A stretch of 64,000 nt of DNA from Lolium rigidum (lineage: Eukaryota; Streptophyta; Magnoliopsida; Poales; Poaceae), in NCBI RefSeq assembly GCF_022539505.1, contig NC_061511.1, forward strand, positions 32,994,620 to 33,058,619. Reading direction: 5' to 3'. The translations under genes were made by a program, and so were the position numbers. Position 1 is the stretch's first letter, and each line of letters opens with the position of its first letter. Under the pieces are notes generated by a model that ran no database searches, was not told the DNA's origin, and worked only from the letters and a program-made list of their open reading frames with translations. Of this stretch, positions 41,608-52,351 are shown one piece after another.

Positions 41608-43502
41608 TGCTGGCGTGTAGTTGACACACGTCTGTTGGGAACCCCAAGAGGAAGGTGTGATGCGTACAGCAGCAAGTTTTCCCTCAGTAAGAAACCAAGG
41701 TTATCGAACCAGTTGGAGTCAAGGAACACGTGAAGGTTGTTGGTGGCGGAGTGTAGTGCGGCGCAACACCAGGGATTCCGGCGCCAACATGGAACCTGCA
41801 CAACACAATCACAATACTTTGCCCCAACTTAACAGTGAGGTTGTCAATCTCACCGGCTTGCTGTAAACAAAGGATTAAATGTATAGTGTGGAAGATGATG
41901 TTTGTTTGCGAAGAACAGTAAAGAACAGAGTTTGCAGTAGATTGTATTTCAGATGTAAAGAATGGACCGGGGTCCACAGTTCACTAGTGGTGTCTCTCCC
42001 ATAAGATAAATAGCATGTTGGGTGAACAAATTACAGTTGGGAAATTGACAAATAGAGAATGCATAACAATGCACATACATATCACGATGACTACTATGAG
42101 ATTTAATCAGGGCATTACACAAAGTACATAGACCGCTATCCAGCATGCATCTATGCCTAAAAAGTCCACCTTCAGGTTATCGTCCGAACCCCTTCCAGTA
42201 TTAAGTTGCAAACAGGGCATCGGCTAATTATCATCTTATCACACAATTACAATTTTATTGAATTGGAAATCAAATGAACTGAGGATTCATAAAACATCAT
42301 CTAAACTGCAAATACAAACTACAAGTAGGCAGACACCATAACAATTCAACCGCATTTATTTTCTATGAGCATTTTACAATAACAGATCACTCATACGTTG
42401 AGATATCAATTAAGCTACTGGTTCTCTTATATTAGCTTGTTTTCCAGCATAGTGTAACTTGAATTCTGAGACTTATAGCCAATCATAGCGATACACTTAT
42501 CCACCTAGCAATTTATTAAAGCGCATTAAGTATGGTGCGTAATGTAATCAACATAAATATCCTTAGACAAAGCATTGATGTTTTATCCCTAGTGGCTACA
42601 GCACATCCACAACCTTAGAACTTTCTTTCACTGTCCCAGATTCAATGGAGGCATGAACCCACTATCGAGCATAAATACTACCTCTTGGAGTTACAAGTAT
42701 CAACTTGGCCAGAGCCTCTACTAGCAACGGAGAGCATGCAAGAACATAAACAACATATATATGATAGATTGATAATCAACTTGACATAGTATTCCATATT
42801 CATCGGATCCCAACAAACACAACATGTAGCATTACAAATAGATGATCTTGATCATGATAGGCAGCTCACAAGATCTAACATGATAGTACAATGAGGAGAA
42901 GACAACCATCTAGCTACTGCTATGGACCCATAGTCCAGGGGTGAACTATTCACACATCAATCCAGAGACGATCATGGTGATGAAGAGTCCTCCGGGAGAT
43001 GATTCCCCTCTCCGGCAGGGTGCCGGAGGCGATCTCCTGAATCCCCGAGATGGGATTGGCGGCGGCGTCTCTGGAAGGTTTTCCGTATCGTGGCTCTCGG
43101 TACTGGGGTTTTCGCGACGAAGGCTTTAAGTAGGCGGAAGGGCAGGGTTGGAGGCGGCGCGAGGGGCCCACACCATAGGGCGGCGTGGGCCCCACCCTGG
43201 CCGCGCGGCCCTGTGGTGTCGGCGCCTCGTCGCCCCACTTCGTAATCCTTTCGGTCTTCTGGAAGCTTCGTGGAAAAATAAGACCCTGGGCGTTAATTTC
43301 GTCCAATTCCGAGAATATTTCCTTTGTAGGATTTCTGAAACCAAAAACAAGCAGAAAACAACAATCGGCTCTTCGGCATCTCGTCAATAGGTTAGTGCCG
43401 GAAAATGCATAATAATGACATAAAGTGTGTATAAAGCATGTGAGTATCCTCATAAAAGTAGCATGGAACGTAAGAAATTATAGATACGTTTGGGACGTAT
43501 CA
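41608..43502 (-). repeat. Athila-A 5' LTR with a 308-bp extra block
   Basis: Same ends as the partner LTR. The extra length comes from 42215-42522, which replaces about 10 bases (ACAGACAATT) of the partner. Elsewhere the two LTRs differ by scattered substitutions. Confidence 0.88.
42215..42522. other. 308-bp unmatched block in one Athila-A LTR
   Basis: AT-rich sequence beginning GGGCATCGGCTAATTATC and ending AATTTATTAAAGC, with no terminal inverted repeats and no target duplication. The other LTR and both Athila-B LTRs read straight through. It looks like filler DNA from break repair, not a transposon. Confidence 0.7.
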
Positions 43503-43507
43503 CGCAG

Positions 43508-44490
43508 ACAAAATAAATTCGGGAGCCTTTGATCAAATACAAGTATTTAATCAAATGCTTGGGGGCTGCTCTTATCAGAAGTGTTACTCATACTTCTGAT
43601 AAGAGGATAGTATGAAGATAGAAATACAGGGTTATTCAAAGGAGATGAAAGTTGAGCCTACAACCAAGTATAAATACTCGACTGTAGCCTCAGGGGCAAC
43701 TCCCATCGGGAGCGCTGGTCGCTCATCCGATAAAATAAAGGTGGAGCAAAAGTCGTCATTTTTAAAAATAGAATGAGTCAATAATACAAGTTGAGCCTAC
43801 AGCCAAGTATAAATACTCGACTGTAGCCTAGGGGGCTACTCCCATCGGGAGCGCTGGTCGCGCACCCGATAGATTATGCAGAAGAGAATATTGGATAAAA
43901 AAGTAAGGAGAATGATTATCGTCGTACATCTTCGAGTTACATATAACTTGTCGTATACTCCCATCGGGAGTATCAAGATATTTTCATGATTATGACCCGA
44001 CAAAATTGGATATTCCAACAGCCGATAAAGGTACTCGACAATATATTCCTAGATCGCGTCCGCCGCGGTAAAATCTCTAGATGCCGTAAAACTTTACGAA
44101 GGTAAGACCCCAGGTTCTATACTGAGTGGCGTGGTATCGCACACAAATGCTCTGTGCTACTTTTTTCCGTATCAACAGATGCGAAGAAATATTCCTGGCG
44201 GACACGCTATTGATTTTATAAACATGACTGGAATTCGATTCATGATTACGCCAGTATACCGGGGTCATGTCCAGGGACTTGACCTTGAAGTAGGTTTTTA
44301 TGGGTTTGCCACGAGAGCAGTTAACTGGTACCTGATCTGTCAGATGAACCATCCCCATCTACCATTATCCCTGTACAAGATATATATGTATCGATCAAAT
44401 TATTTGTAAATAACTCGAAGAATTTATGGGTGAATTGTACGATGGAGATTTTACTCGACTCTACGATTCAAGCAATATCTCGGGGGTTAC
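43508..44490. other. Tat-2 3' non-coding region, right part
   Basis: Continues 30804 after the Athila-A insertion and parallels 6080-7060 of Tat-1. Two tandem units (about 43650-43740 and 43790-43880) carry GAGCCTACARCCAAGTATAA, CTGTAGCCT and CCCATCGGGAGCGCTGGTCG. A TTATCAGAAG/CTTCTGATAA hairpin lies at about 43574-43610. It ends in the purine-rich CTCGGGGGTTAC just before the LTR. No gene. Confidence 0.7.
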
Positions 44491-44880
44491 TGACATAGGC
44501 ATCCCGGATGGGAGTGCCGAAGAAAGTACCCGGGGTTTACTGAAGGCCCATGACCCGAAGTTTATGAAGCCCAGGAGCCCACTGAAGCATCGACTACGGC
44601 AAGTAGAGATAGATTAGGAATAAAGAGAATTCTAACTTTACGGGTCGAACTCAAAGAGTCTTCCGGAGTTTGTAACTTGTGTAATACGAAATCCTCGGCT
44701 CCGCCTCCTATACAAGGGGGAGTCGAGGGACGAAGAAAGGATCAATCTCATTGTCAACATAACCCTAGTTTTTAGCAGTCGAGCACCTTTTCGGCTGAAA
44801 CCTTCGAGATCTACTTGCCGTCTACTTTCGCGAAACCCAAGTCTGCAACTTGTAGGCATTGACAAGTTAATCCCTTGTTA
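44491..44880 (+). repeat. Tat-2 3' LTR
   Basis: TGACATAGGCATCCC to CCCTTGTTA; the final CA has become TA. The TATA box of the sister LTR has decayed to TATACAA (44709-44715). About 390 bases, homologous to 7061-7429 throughout. CACTA-2 coding sequence follows directly. Confidence 0.7.
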
Positions 44881-46091
44881 GCGGCCAAAGAAAAAGCGGA
44901 CGAGCTCGATATGACTCTTCGTGCATTGTTAGGCCTTGAGGAGGCGCCAATAAGTGAGGTAGCATTTACATATGTGCAGAATGGGCCTCTCGTCGAGCCT
45001 GCACAGGAAGCGAGTCTACCAACAAATATGAGAAATCTGGTACGCTGGTACAAGAATTTCATAAAAAACTAATCCTGACGAAGAATATATTTATGCGGAA
45101 GTTAGAGAGGAGCACCACTTCAAAGAGTACTGTGTACAAGTTCACATGAGTGAATTGTTCCAGTTATTCAATCTGCGCGAGCTCGACAATTCTATCCCGA
45201 GTTGCTACGTTCTGTAAGTGATTTATTTCTATAATTAAATCTCTACATCATCTCGTTCATTGCCTGCACTATATTGTCCTAACTATATTCTTCTGTACGC
45301 TATTATGCAGAATGAAGCTTGGGTAATGCAAAAAGAGGAACATCCTTGATGTTGGGTTCATTGACCCACATATCGTTAATGGATATGTGTTAGAAAAATA
45401 CCCCAAAGACATGGAGAGAGACCTGTACGATTTTCTTACAAAGCAGGAACTCAAAAGTGAAATTTTATTTCCTTACCATTTTGGGTGAGTGTTTCTGTCT
45501 TGAGCATATTCTCTTTTGTTTACTCCATGTTATGTCTAATCCATGAGTTGTTATCCATGTAACGTGTCCGCATGTTCCACTGGATTCTGCTAATAATTCA
45601 GTTTGACACCTTCAGAGTTCTCGTCATGGACTCTCTAAATATGGATACAAAGCATTGCATCAGCATAAGATTAATGATGCAAAAGTAATTATTTTCAATC
45701 ATTTGCGCACTATATCGGCCTCTTTCGTTCATTTCCTGATATCAAGTAACTAATAACTTCATTTGTTCATTTAATTTATTTGCCCTGTAGGGTTTGGAAA
45801 CGGTTCAAAGATAAAATAACCGGTGAATTCAAAGATGAGCTAACATTTAGAGTGTTATCTAATGTGGATACTCAGCCACCAGGGACCAATCTATGTGGAT
45901 ACTATGTTTGTGAGTTCATCCGGGGACACAGCTCTGAGCGGAGGGCTCAGGATATCGACTTGCAGATGCATGACTTGCGGAGGAAGCTTAGTCCAGAACC
46001 TCGTTTCCGACCAATGCAAGAGGAATTAGCAGGATTTTTGCTGAGGGAAGTTCTACATCCTAAAGGAGAACACTATTATTACGCGGACTAA
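44881..46091 (+). pseudogene. CACTA-2 second gene, Ulp1/C48-like end
   Basis: Begins in mid-exon at the Tat-2 border (AAKEKADELDMTLRALLGLE, EVAFTYVQNGPLVEPAQEAS) and reads TAA at 45070-45072 after a frame change. The next exon opens after GCAG near 45310 with an early stop (MKLG, then TAA). The last exon, about 45790-46091, is clean: VWKRFKDKITGEFKDELTFR, QPPGTNLCGYYVCEFIRG, with the catalytic Cys codon at 45894-45896, ending HYYYAD. The exon with the catalytic His has lost the HWILMVI frame (CACTGGATTCTGCTAATAATT), and its acceptor reads GCAT instead of GCAG. Not functional. Confidence 0.8.
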
Positions 46092-46587
46092 GAACTTCTG
46101 CTGCTGTAAATTGTATATGGAAACTTGTTTTAAGTTGTATATGGTCACCCGAGATTGAATATTATATATTCCTCTTGAATTCTTCTTGTTTGAAATTTCA
46201 AACTTGTTTGAAATTGTACATTCATATGCATCAACGTGTAACGTGTATATAGTAGCGTAGAATATGTGTACTGAAACTTCTCAGTAATTAAAATGAAACA
46301 CAAAATAAAATATAAAAGAAATGAAACACAACAAAAAGAAACCAGATTTAGGGGGGCTAAAACCCTAAACATGCGGAAACCTTTAGTCCCGGTTGGTCTG
46401 GCCAACCGCGTCTAAAGGTCTTCCGTCCCAACGGACGACTGACGCCCACGTGGATGGACCTTTAGTCGCGCTTCGTAAGCAACCGCGACTAAAGGGGGGC
46501 CTTTAGTCTCACATAATTAATCCCGGTTGCGCAACCGGGATTAATGCCAGTTGCGAACCGCGACTAAAGGCCCTTTTTCTACCAGCG
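44881..46587 (+). mobile_element. CACTA-2, right-hand remnant
   Basis: Same family as CACTA-1: homologous second-gene exons, the same CTTTAGTC-CGGTTGG subterminal hairpins (46380-46565), and an end TTTTTCTACCAGCG at 46587 (expected CAGTG, one base changed). Tat-2 inserted into its second gene, so its left part should lie beyond the left window edge. Confidence 0.8.
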
Positions 46588-48582
46588 ATCTTTTCTGCTT
46601 TATTTCTTATACACTATACAGCTGGTCACAGTTTCTTGAAAATAAAGTTAAATAAATACATGTTGGAACCATCAATATCTAACTGCCTGCTATCACCTTT
46701 ATTTCAGGTGAAAAAAATTCATTGCACATCACAATTTCTAGTGACGCTTTTCTGAAGTTTATAGCAATTTTTGGAAGTGAAGGAAAACATGGAAGCAAGC
46801 AACTGCATTCGATAAAAGTGAGAGATTTATTTTCCAAAATTTCATGCACCTATGCACATACGGTATATATTAATATTCACAAAGCCGTAGAGATTGGATC
46901 TTTTCTGAGAGTTTACTCAGTTTAATCTATAGATGCTTACTAGATCTTCGAACCAACGTAAATAATACCCTCCCTACGGTATTCCCAACTTTAAATTTCC
47001 CAGTAGGAATTAGTATACACATGCATTTTGGGAGTCTGCATGTACTTTTTACATTTCTTTTGTTTGTCAGATTAGCAAGACCTCTACCAGTCATATACAG
47101 ATGTCTAGATTAAGAAAAATCTCGACCAAGGCATATCTAAATCAATAAAATGTAGAAATAGAAGTAGTGAAATGCTACACCAGTATCACCAGTTCCAAGT
47201 GTGCCACAAACAATAATACCTCCTGTCCTAAATCCCAAATCCTCTGTTAAAATGAATTTTATTGCTGATACATGATAGGAATTTTGACTTCACATATTCT
47301 GAGTATCTTTGTCTCGATGGATATCAAATTGGTCATCTGATGTAACACTGCATATATTAGAGCACAAAAATCAAGTTTTATTTTCAGAATCTGTGACCGT
47401 ATATTTGATTATTGTGCACATTTCTAACTTCCGGTTGGATTTTTTAACTACTTTAGTGACTGCCCACCAGTAAACAAGGTTATTTCATTGCAAGAGAATC
47501 CTGCTGCGGCTAATACTGACATGGATGCTTTGCAGTTTAAAAGATGGGAGCTTGCTACCTGAAAAAAAGTACTTTTACCTCTCAACGCTCTTCCTATTCT
47601 GCTAGGAACTAATTGAGACAATATTTTATCGTTGATTTTGTGTTTCATTAACTCAAGCATGATCTCCTTTTCTTAACTGCAAACATGGTTTTGAAATCAT
47701 ATTGATACAGTAAAAAAACATTTTTTGCACCAAATATGTGGTCACAACAAATAAAGACTACATACTATGATTATCTTGTACCTTTTGAACATGCCCTTAT
47801 GTACATTGTCCTTACTTACCATGTTATAAACTGTATTCGAAAGAGCATGAGTGAAACATACTTTTCTTGCAGATAGCAGAATGCGTATCCAAGAGTGAGA
47901 CCACTTGCTGATAAAATGATCAAGTGCAGTGTCTTAGAATCTCTTGGATTTCCTTTGGATTGCCAAGTTTTCTCTTTCACAACATGGATTGATAATCAAA
48001 CACTAGACGGTGTTGTTTCACTGGTTTTTTTTTCTTTACTTCATCTTGGATGTGAAATTAGGAGAATCTTGGCTGTCATCTCTTGATAGCCATCATTAAA
48101 GATTCTCAGCTGCAGCAAGTACTTCTAAGAAAAATGTCTAGATATGAAGAAGCATTACTTGATTAGTGTAATATTGCCTCTATGTAACTATGATAGGTAC
48201 TTCTATTAGCTTACCATCAGTGGCACTATTGTACTGCTCAGCATTCCTCCATATAAACAACCAACATATGAGCTCTACAAAAATACCAAAATAACAACCT
48301 ACAGGTTCAGATGTTATCAGCACCATGTGTCTTTGTTGGTTGGAAAGCTGTTGTGCATGTATACATGACATCGATACTGCTATTATTTGATCAATGGTAC
48401 ATTACCAGCATATAGATTTTCTACCAAATTCTTTGTCAAACCTTGCTAGTATGCAATTAAATTTGCACGACAAGTAATTCATAGGAAATATCCGTACGCA
48501 AGCAAATATTGTAGCCGCAAAGTTAATTTAGATCGACAGATCTGATAATAGTCTATTATTAAGATTGCAACCCGATTATCGA
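46588..48582. other. AT-rich 2-kb stretch, no recognised gene
   Basis: Flanks the end of CACTA-2. A short plus-strand ORF at 46722-46925 (SDAFLKFIAIFGSEGKHGSK) is the only peptide with a protein-like look and might be a relic exon, but I cannot place it. CCTCCTGTCCTAAATCCCAAA near 47220 faintly resembles a Stowaway-type end without a partner. Nothing else can be supported. Confidence 0.5.
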
Positions 48583-50716
48583 GGCCAAAAATTCTGGAAC
48601 CGGAACAATAGATGCAATCTTTTGCCTAAAACCTGATCGGCCTCGGTGGAACATTTAGGTCTTGCTTAATTTCAGAGTTTTGACACCTGATTACCTAATG
48701 ACCCTCGAAGAGAATCTGATAAATAAACATATCAAATCGTATTTCAAGTGAATGAGCACGGGAGTTCAAAATCAGCACATCGGAACACATAAAAGGAGAA
48801 ATTTTGGTGTTCTGGCACCTACAACTCCAGACAATCATAGACTAACTGGACACAAAAGCAAGGAATTCTTAATAAGTCGAATAAGCTGAAACAAGCATTA
48901 TGTAGAGAGACAGATTCATTGGGCGGGCATAACTGAAATATAAAAAACTGACGATCTGAAACAAGCATGATGATCTATCGCTAGCTCAAGTAGTCTGATG
49001 AACTAGTTAAGCTTGGTCGCCACCCCTTGGTGATTTTTCATGACGCCCGGGCGGTGCCTCCGACGCCCTCGATGTGACGGAGCATAGTCTTTCTCTTGGT
49101 CATAGTCCTCGTCAACCTCGGCCTCACGGGTGACGATGCCCTTAGCCTTGAGCTGCCTGGTGAAATCTTCCTTCCGCTCAAGCATCCATCTATTAAAGCT
49201 CTCGGCAACCGGTGCTGTGTCGACAGACATCATGTACATAGTTGCCGCCATCTCCGGGAAACGTCTGATCAGTTCGTCCGGTATGTCCACCTTGTAGGGC
49301 TTAGGCTTGAAGTTCATCACCTGCCTCACCTCGCTGGCTGGCACCTCAAACACGATCTTTATCTTTTTCTTGATCTCCGTCGTCATCTCTGTCTCCGCGG
49401 ATGCGTTCTTCTCAACTTCCGGATCCACCAGCACCTCCTTCTCGGATGAACTTGGTGTGCTTGCCATCTGGATCTACAACACTGCTATTGATTGTTTGGG
49501 TGAGAATCAGGCGCCTCTCGATGCCCTTTTGTATACAAGATACACGGGGGAGCGAGTCCTTGTCGGACTCCTCTATTCGTATAGGCAAATTACTTTTGGA
49601 TTCGTTTCGATTCCTAGCAGGAATCGGCAGAAAAGTATCCGGGTCGATTTTAGATCGACAGATCCAGAACTGGTCCGTTTAGGATTGAAAAAGGCACATG
49701 AATTTGAAACAAGAAATCCTTTAGGAAGTAAGTTACGTACCCAGGACCTGAGGACGCAGACTCCGTGAGGATTTGTCGGCGCCTCTGGCTTTGCTTACTT
49801 TCCCTAAACCAAGGAGGGGAAGAACTGATTGATCTTTTTTCTAGGGAAAAAACACACTTTATTAGGCAAGTGAGCTGTCTCATTAAAAATCTTCCAGTTT
49901 TCTTTGGTACCCTGGTATGGTAAGAAAATGAGTGTGTCGGAAAGTCACTGCTCGACGTTCACGGGTTCATTACAATTAGCTAGAATATTTCTACAAAACC
50001 CCTTAGCGGTCGATGTTGTTAGAATCGTGATTTTGAATCGGATCGGAACATCTACGGTAAGATCGCAAATTATAGGTTCTTAACTACTACCTCCGTTTTA
50101 AGGAATAAGGCGCACACACATTTCAAAACGAACTTTGACTCGTAAAGTCTACCTAGCATTAGAATCGTAAAATCTTAGATTCTACCTAGCATAATCATGG
50201 AATCTTTCACTCAATTTGGGTCGTAAAGTCGTAAAATCGTATAGTAGAATCATTATTCTGACAACTATGGGCGGTCCATTGAGCCACACAGGGCGGCCTG
50301 GTTTATCGTAGATAGCGTAGCGCTTCTCGCTAAAGCATTCGCCTCCTTGTTCGAACTCCGTCCTTCGTGAACAAACACCAGCTCCTAGAAATTCCACGAT
50401 TTCTCGAACTATGTAACCGTAAGCTCCCATAGTGCCCCACTAGCCGAAGCACCTCTGTGGCCGCTGGCCGTCGCGTTGATCGGATCCTCCACCCATATCG
50501 TTGTCGTTGCCTCCCCATCGTCCAAGGTAATCAACTCCCGTGCTCATTCACTTGAAATACGGTTTGATATGTTTATTTATCAGATTCTCTTCGAGGGTCA
50601 TTAGGTAATCAGGTGTCAAAACTCTGAAATTAAGCAAGACCTAAATGTTCCACCGAGGCCGATCAGGTTTTAGGCGAAAGATTGCATCTATTCTTCCGGT
50701 TCCAGAATTTTTGGCC
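48583..50716. mobile_element. 2.1-kb element with 185-bp terminal inverted repeats carrying an unknown ORF
   Basis: 48583-48767 and 50533-50716 are inverted copies (GGCCAAAAATTCTGGAACCG to GGGAGTT) differing at only a handful of bases, and similarity stops sharply at both borders. TIRs this long on a small element suggest a non-autonomous Mutator-like or foldback element, but flanks GATTATCGA and AATATATAA do not form a convincing 9-bp target duplication. The interior holds a minus-strand ORF (49003-49467) and a Stowaway-like CTACCTCCGTTTTAAGGAAT word near 50092. No transposase. Confidence 0.65.
49003..49467 (-). CDS. Unknown 154-aa protein inside the TIR element
   Basis: ATG 49467 (MASTPSSSEKEVLVDPEVEK) to a stop at 49003. 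The N-terminus is acidic and Ser/Glu-rich. The middle (KKKIKIVFEVPASEVRQVMN, YKVDIPDELIRRFPEMAATM, ESFNRWMLERKEDFTRQLKA) looks like a folded, amphipathic domain. The tail has a DYDQEKDY stretch and a basic SHRGRRRHRPG patch. No transposase motif and no family I recognise. Being intact between two TIRs, it may be a captured gene piece or the element's own gene. Codon use is GC-rich compared with the AT-rich surroundings. No TATA box is evident upstream. Confidence 0.5.
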   Translation of the reverse strand: MASTPSSSEKEVLVDPEVEKNASAETEMTTEIKKKIKIVFEVPASEVRQVMNFKPKPYKVDIPDELIRRFPEMAATMYMMSVDTAPVAESFNRWMLERKEDFTRQLKAKGIVTREAEVDEDYDQEKDYAPSHRGRRRHRPGVMKNHQGVATKLN

Positions 50717-51106
50717 AATATATAAGTGAAGCCACGGCACCCCAAGAGGGCAAGCCGTTCCAATCTACATCGTGTTCTTTGAGATGGTATCAGAGCCAAA
50801 CCCTTCCGCCGCCACAACCATGTCGAACGGTGCTTCTTCTTCCTCGCCTCCGTCTGGACTCGGCCTGCAGTATGGTTCGGTGACGGAGAAGCTGGGGAGG
50901 GACAACTACCCTCTCTGGAAGGCGCAGGTCATGCCGCCACTACGGGTGCACCAGCTCGTCGGCTTTCTCGACGGCACAGCAGAGGTGCCGCCCAAAACCA
51001 TCACGGTGGAGATGGAAAACAAGGAGGGGGAGAAGGTTCCCCATGTCGTCCCCAACACGGCCTACACTGCGTGGGTCTCTCAGGATCAGCAGGTCCTGGG
51101 GTTCCT
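50717..51106 (+). mobile_element. Copia element start: LTR end, primer site and gag N-terminus
   Basis: TGGTATCAGAGC at 50785-50796 is the initiator-tRNA-Met primer site used by plant Copia elements. The bases before it should be the end of the 5' LTR, perhaps at CTACA near 50769. The element is cut on the left by the 2.1-kb TIR element and on the right by an LTR-like sequence starting TGTCAACACCCGG at 51107. Confidence 0.7.
50820..51106 (+). pseudogene. Copia gag, N-terminal fragment
   Basis: ATG 50820 (MSNGASSSSPPSGLGLQYGS) leads into a Copia-type gag with LGRDNYPLWKAQVMPPLRVH, LVGFLDGTAEVPP and YTAWVSQDQQVLGFLVNT. The phrase W..W..QD..VLGFL is typical of the family. The ORF is open up to the insertion point and is then truncated after about 95 codons. 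An upstream in-frame ATG overlaps the primer site and is less likely. Confidence 0.8.
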
Positions 51107-51212
51107 TGTCAACACCCGGATTTTTAAGTCCAGATACCTATTATGCCATACATCGCAATCCCAGGATTATTGTTGTTGCGAGACATAATAGTTGAATATC
51201 ATAGAGTCATCA

Positions 51213-51218
51213 TTTATT
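51213..51218 (-). terminator. Poly(A)-signal-like AATAAA near the end of the LTR-like sequence
   Basis: On the minus strand TTGTAATAAATGATG, about 105 bases before the TGTTGACA border. The position is typical for a plant LTR or gene 3' end. Confidence 0.4.
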
Positions 51219-52351
51219 ACAACACATAATCGTCTTACAAAGGTAGATCACATGATCCAATATTACAATAGTAGTTGATCTATTGATCAACGAACATCAT
51301 AAATAGCGGAAGCGAAGTAGTAGTGGCTATCTAATCCACAGGCCAACGCTTGACGTCAGGAGTAGTCCTAGTTGTCGTAGACGTCCTGCTGTCCATCTTC
51401 CTCGTACAGCTGTTCTCCTTCAAAGTCTGGCCATTTGAATAGCCAGGGACAAAGCCATGAGTACTTTTAAAGTACTCGCAAACTAATACTAATGTAAGTA
51501 CTTATCAATTTTAGTAAGGGGTGCTAAGCTCTAAGTTTATTTGCATAAAGCCAATTTTAGTTCACAAACATTTAGTAAAAGCCTCTTCATTTGCTAACTA
51601 ACTCAAGTGGGAACATTAGTGTCATTCCCACAACTCTGTTGTGATTCAATTCAAATTCACCATTCACCTTTCAAATTCAAGTCGCAAGTCATATGTCACA
51701 TTTTTGAAAATGGTCTGATGACGGAACAGTATGGCCTTTCCAACCGTCCATAACCGTGGACACAGCTATTCGAATAGTTTTACACTCTGCAGAGGTCGCA
51801 CACTTTTGCCACAACATTTGATTACATCCGTCAGGGATAACCCTGAATAATCGTAACTCAGTACGCGGATCATCAACCATAACCTTTCACTTACATATCC
51901 TAGTATAGGCACCTCTCCCCATGAGCTTGGCCTCCCGGTGAGGACAAACTATCAACCCGGGAACTGCACAGGGCTTGGGCCGGACATTCACCTCATTTCA
52001 CGTCATTTCACATCAGTTCACTTTTAACGGAGGCAGCCTCGGCATAACCCCTATGACACTTGTTTAGAGGGAACCCATACTAAGACACATAAACTTCCAG
52101 TAAAGCCCTACCCATAATCAGGTATTGTGGGGGTACTTGTAAAATTGGAATGGTATCGCATCCGAACCCAATCATCAGTTTTCATCAAAAATTCACCAAG
52201 TCATTCATGTCACATTCACCTTCAAAATCTTTCAAAGTCATTTCATTTCACATGTTCCCATCTAGAGTAGTCAATTTTATTTATTTAGCAATAGCAACTA
52301 GTCATGAGGGGTGCTATCTAGCTTTGTTGACTTTAGGCTAAATTTGATGCT
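51219..52351. other. Non-coding part of the LTR-like sequence left of Athila-B
   Basis: No supported ORF. CTTTTAAAGTACTCGCAAA and several TTTCACATTCA-type words appear. It ends in ATGCT (52347-52351), the left target copy of Athila-B. Confidence 0.5.

Larger units (their letters stand above)
30805..43502 (-). mobile_element. Athila-lineage LTR retrotransposon Athila-A, full length, gag-pro only
   Basis: Two LTRs (30805-32405 and 41608-43502) in minus orientation begin TGATACGTCCC and end ACACGCCAGCA. A CGCAG target duplication flanks the element (30800-30804 and 43503-43507). A tRNA-Asp-type primer site lies next to the 5' LTR and a polypurine tract AAGCTTGGGGATGCT next to the 3' LTR. The only coding part is gag-protease. 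RT, RNase H and integrase are absent although both ends are intact, so it depends on enzymes in trans. CACTA-3 is inserted in the gag-pro ORF. The family may be the Triticeae Sabrina group, but this is from memory and unchecked. Confidence 0.9.
7430..44880 (+). mobile_element. Tat-lineage retrotransposon Tat-2, split by three insertions
   Basis: Segments 7430-12388, 28839-30804 and 43508-44880 join into one element parallel to Tat-1: RNase H, second RNase H and integrase, then antisense genes, 3' non-coding region and 3' LTR. Gaps are filled by the EPSPS-carrying DNA element and by Athila-A. Antisense exon 3 continues across the first gap, and the 3' non-coding region continues across the second (GGCGCAG joined to ACAAAATAAATTCGGGAG). 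After 44880 the sequence is CACTA-2 coding DNA, so Tat-2 sits inside CACTA-2. Its 5' half lies left of the window beyond Tat-1. Confidence 0.85.

Noticed and set aside
42213..42525. MITE in the Athila-A 5' LTR
   Set aside because: No terminal inverted repeats, no target duplication, and bases of the host LTR are missing.
46722..46925. Small plus-strand ORF as a host gene
   Set aside because: 67 codons, no family recognised, no flanking exons found. Kept only as a remark.
50092..50170. Stowaway MITE
   Set aside because: Only one end-like word (CTACCTCCGTTTTAAGGAAT) is present. No matching inverted end or TA duplication was found.
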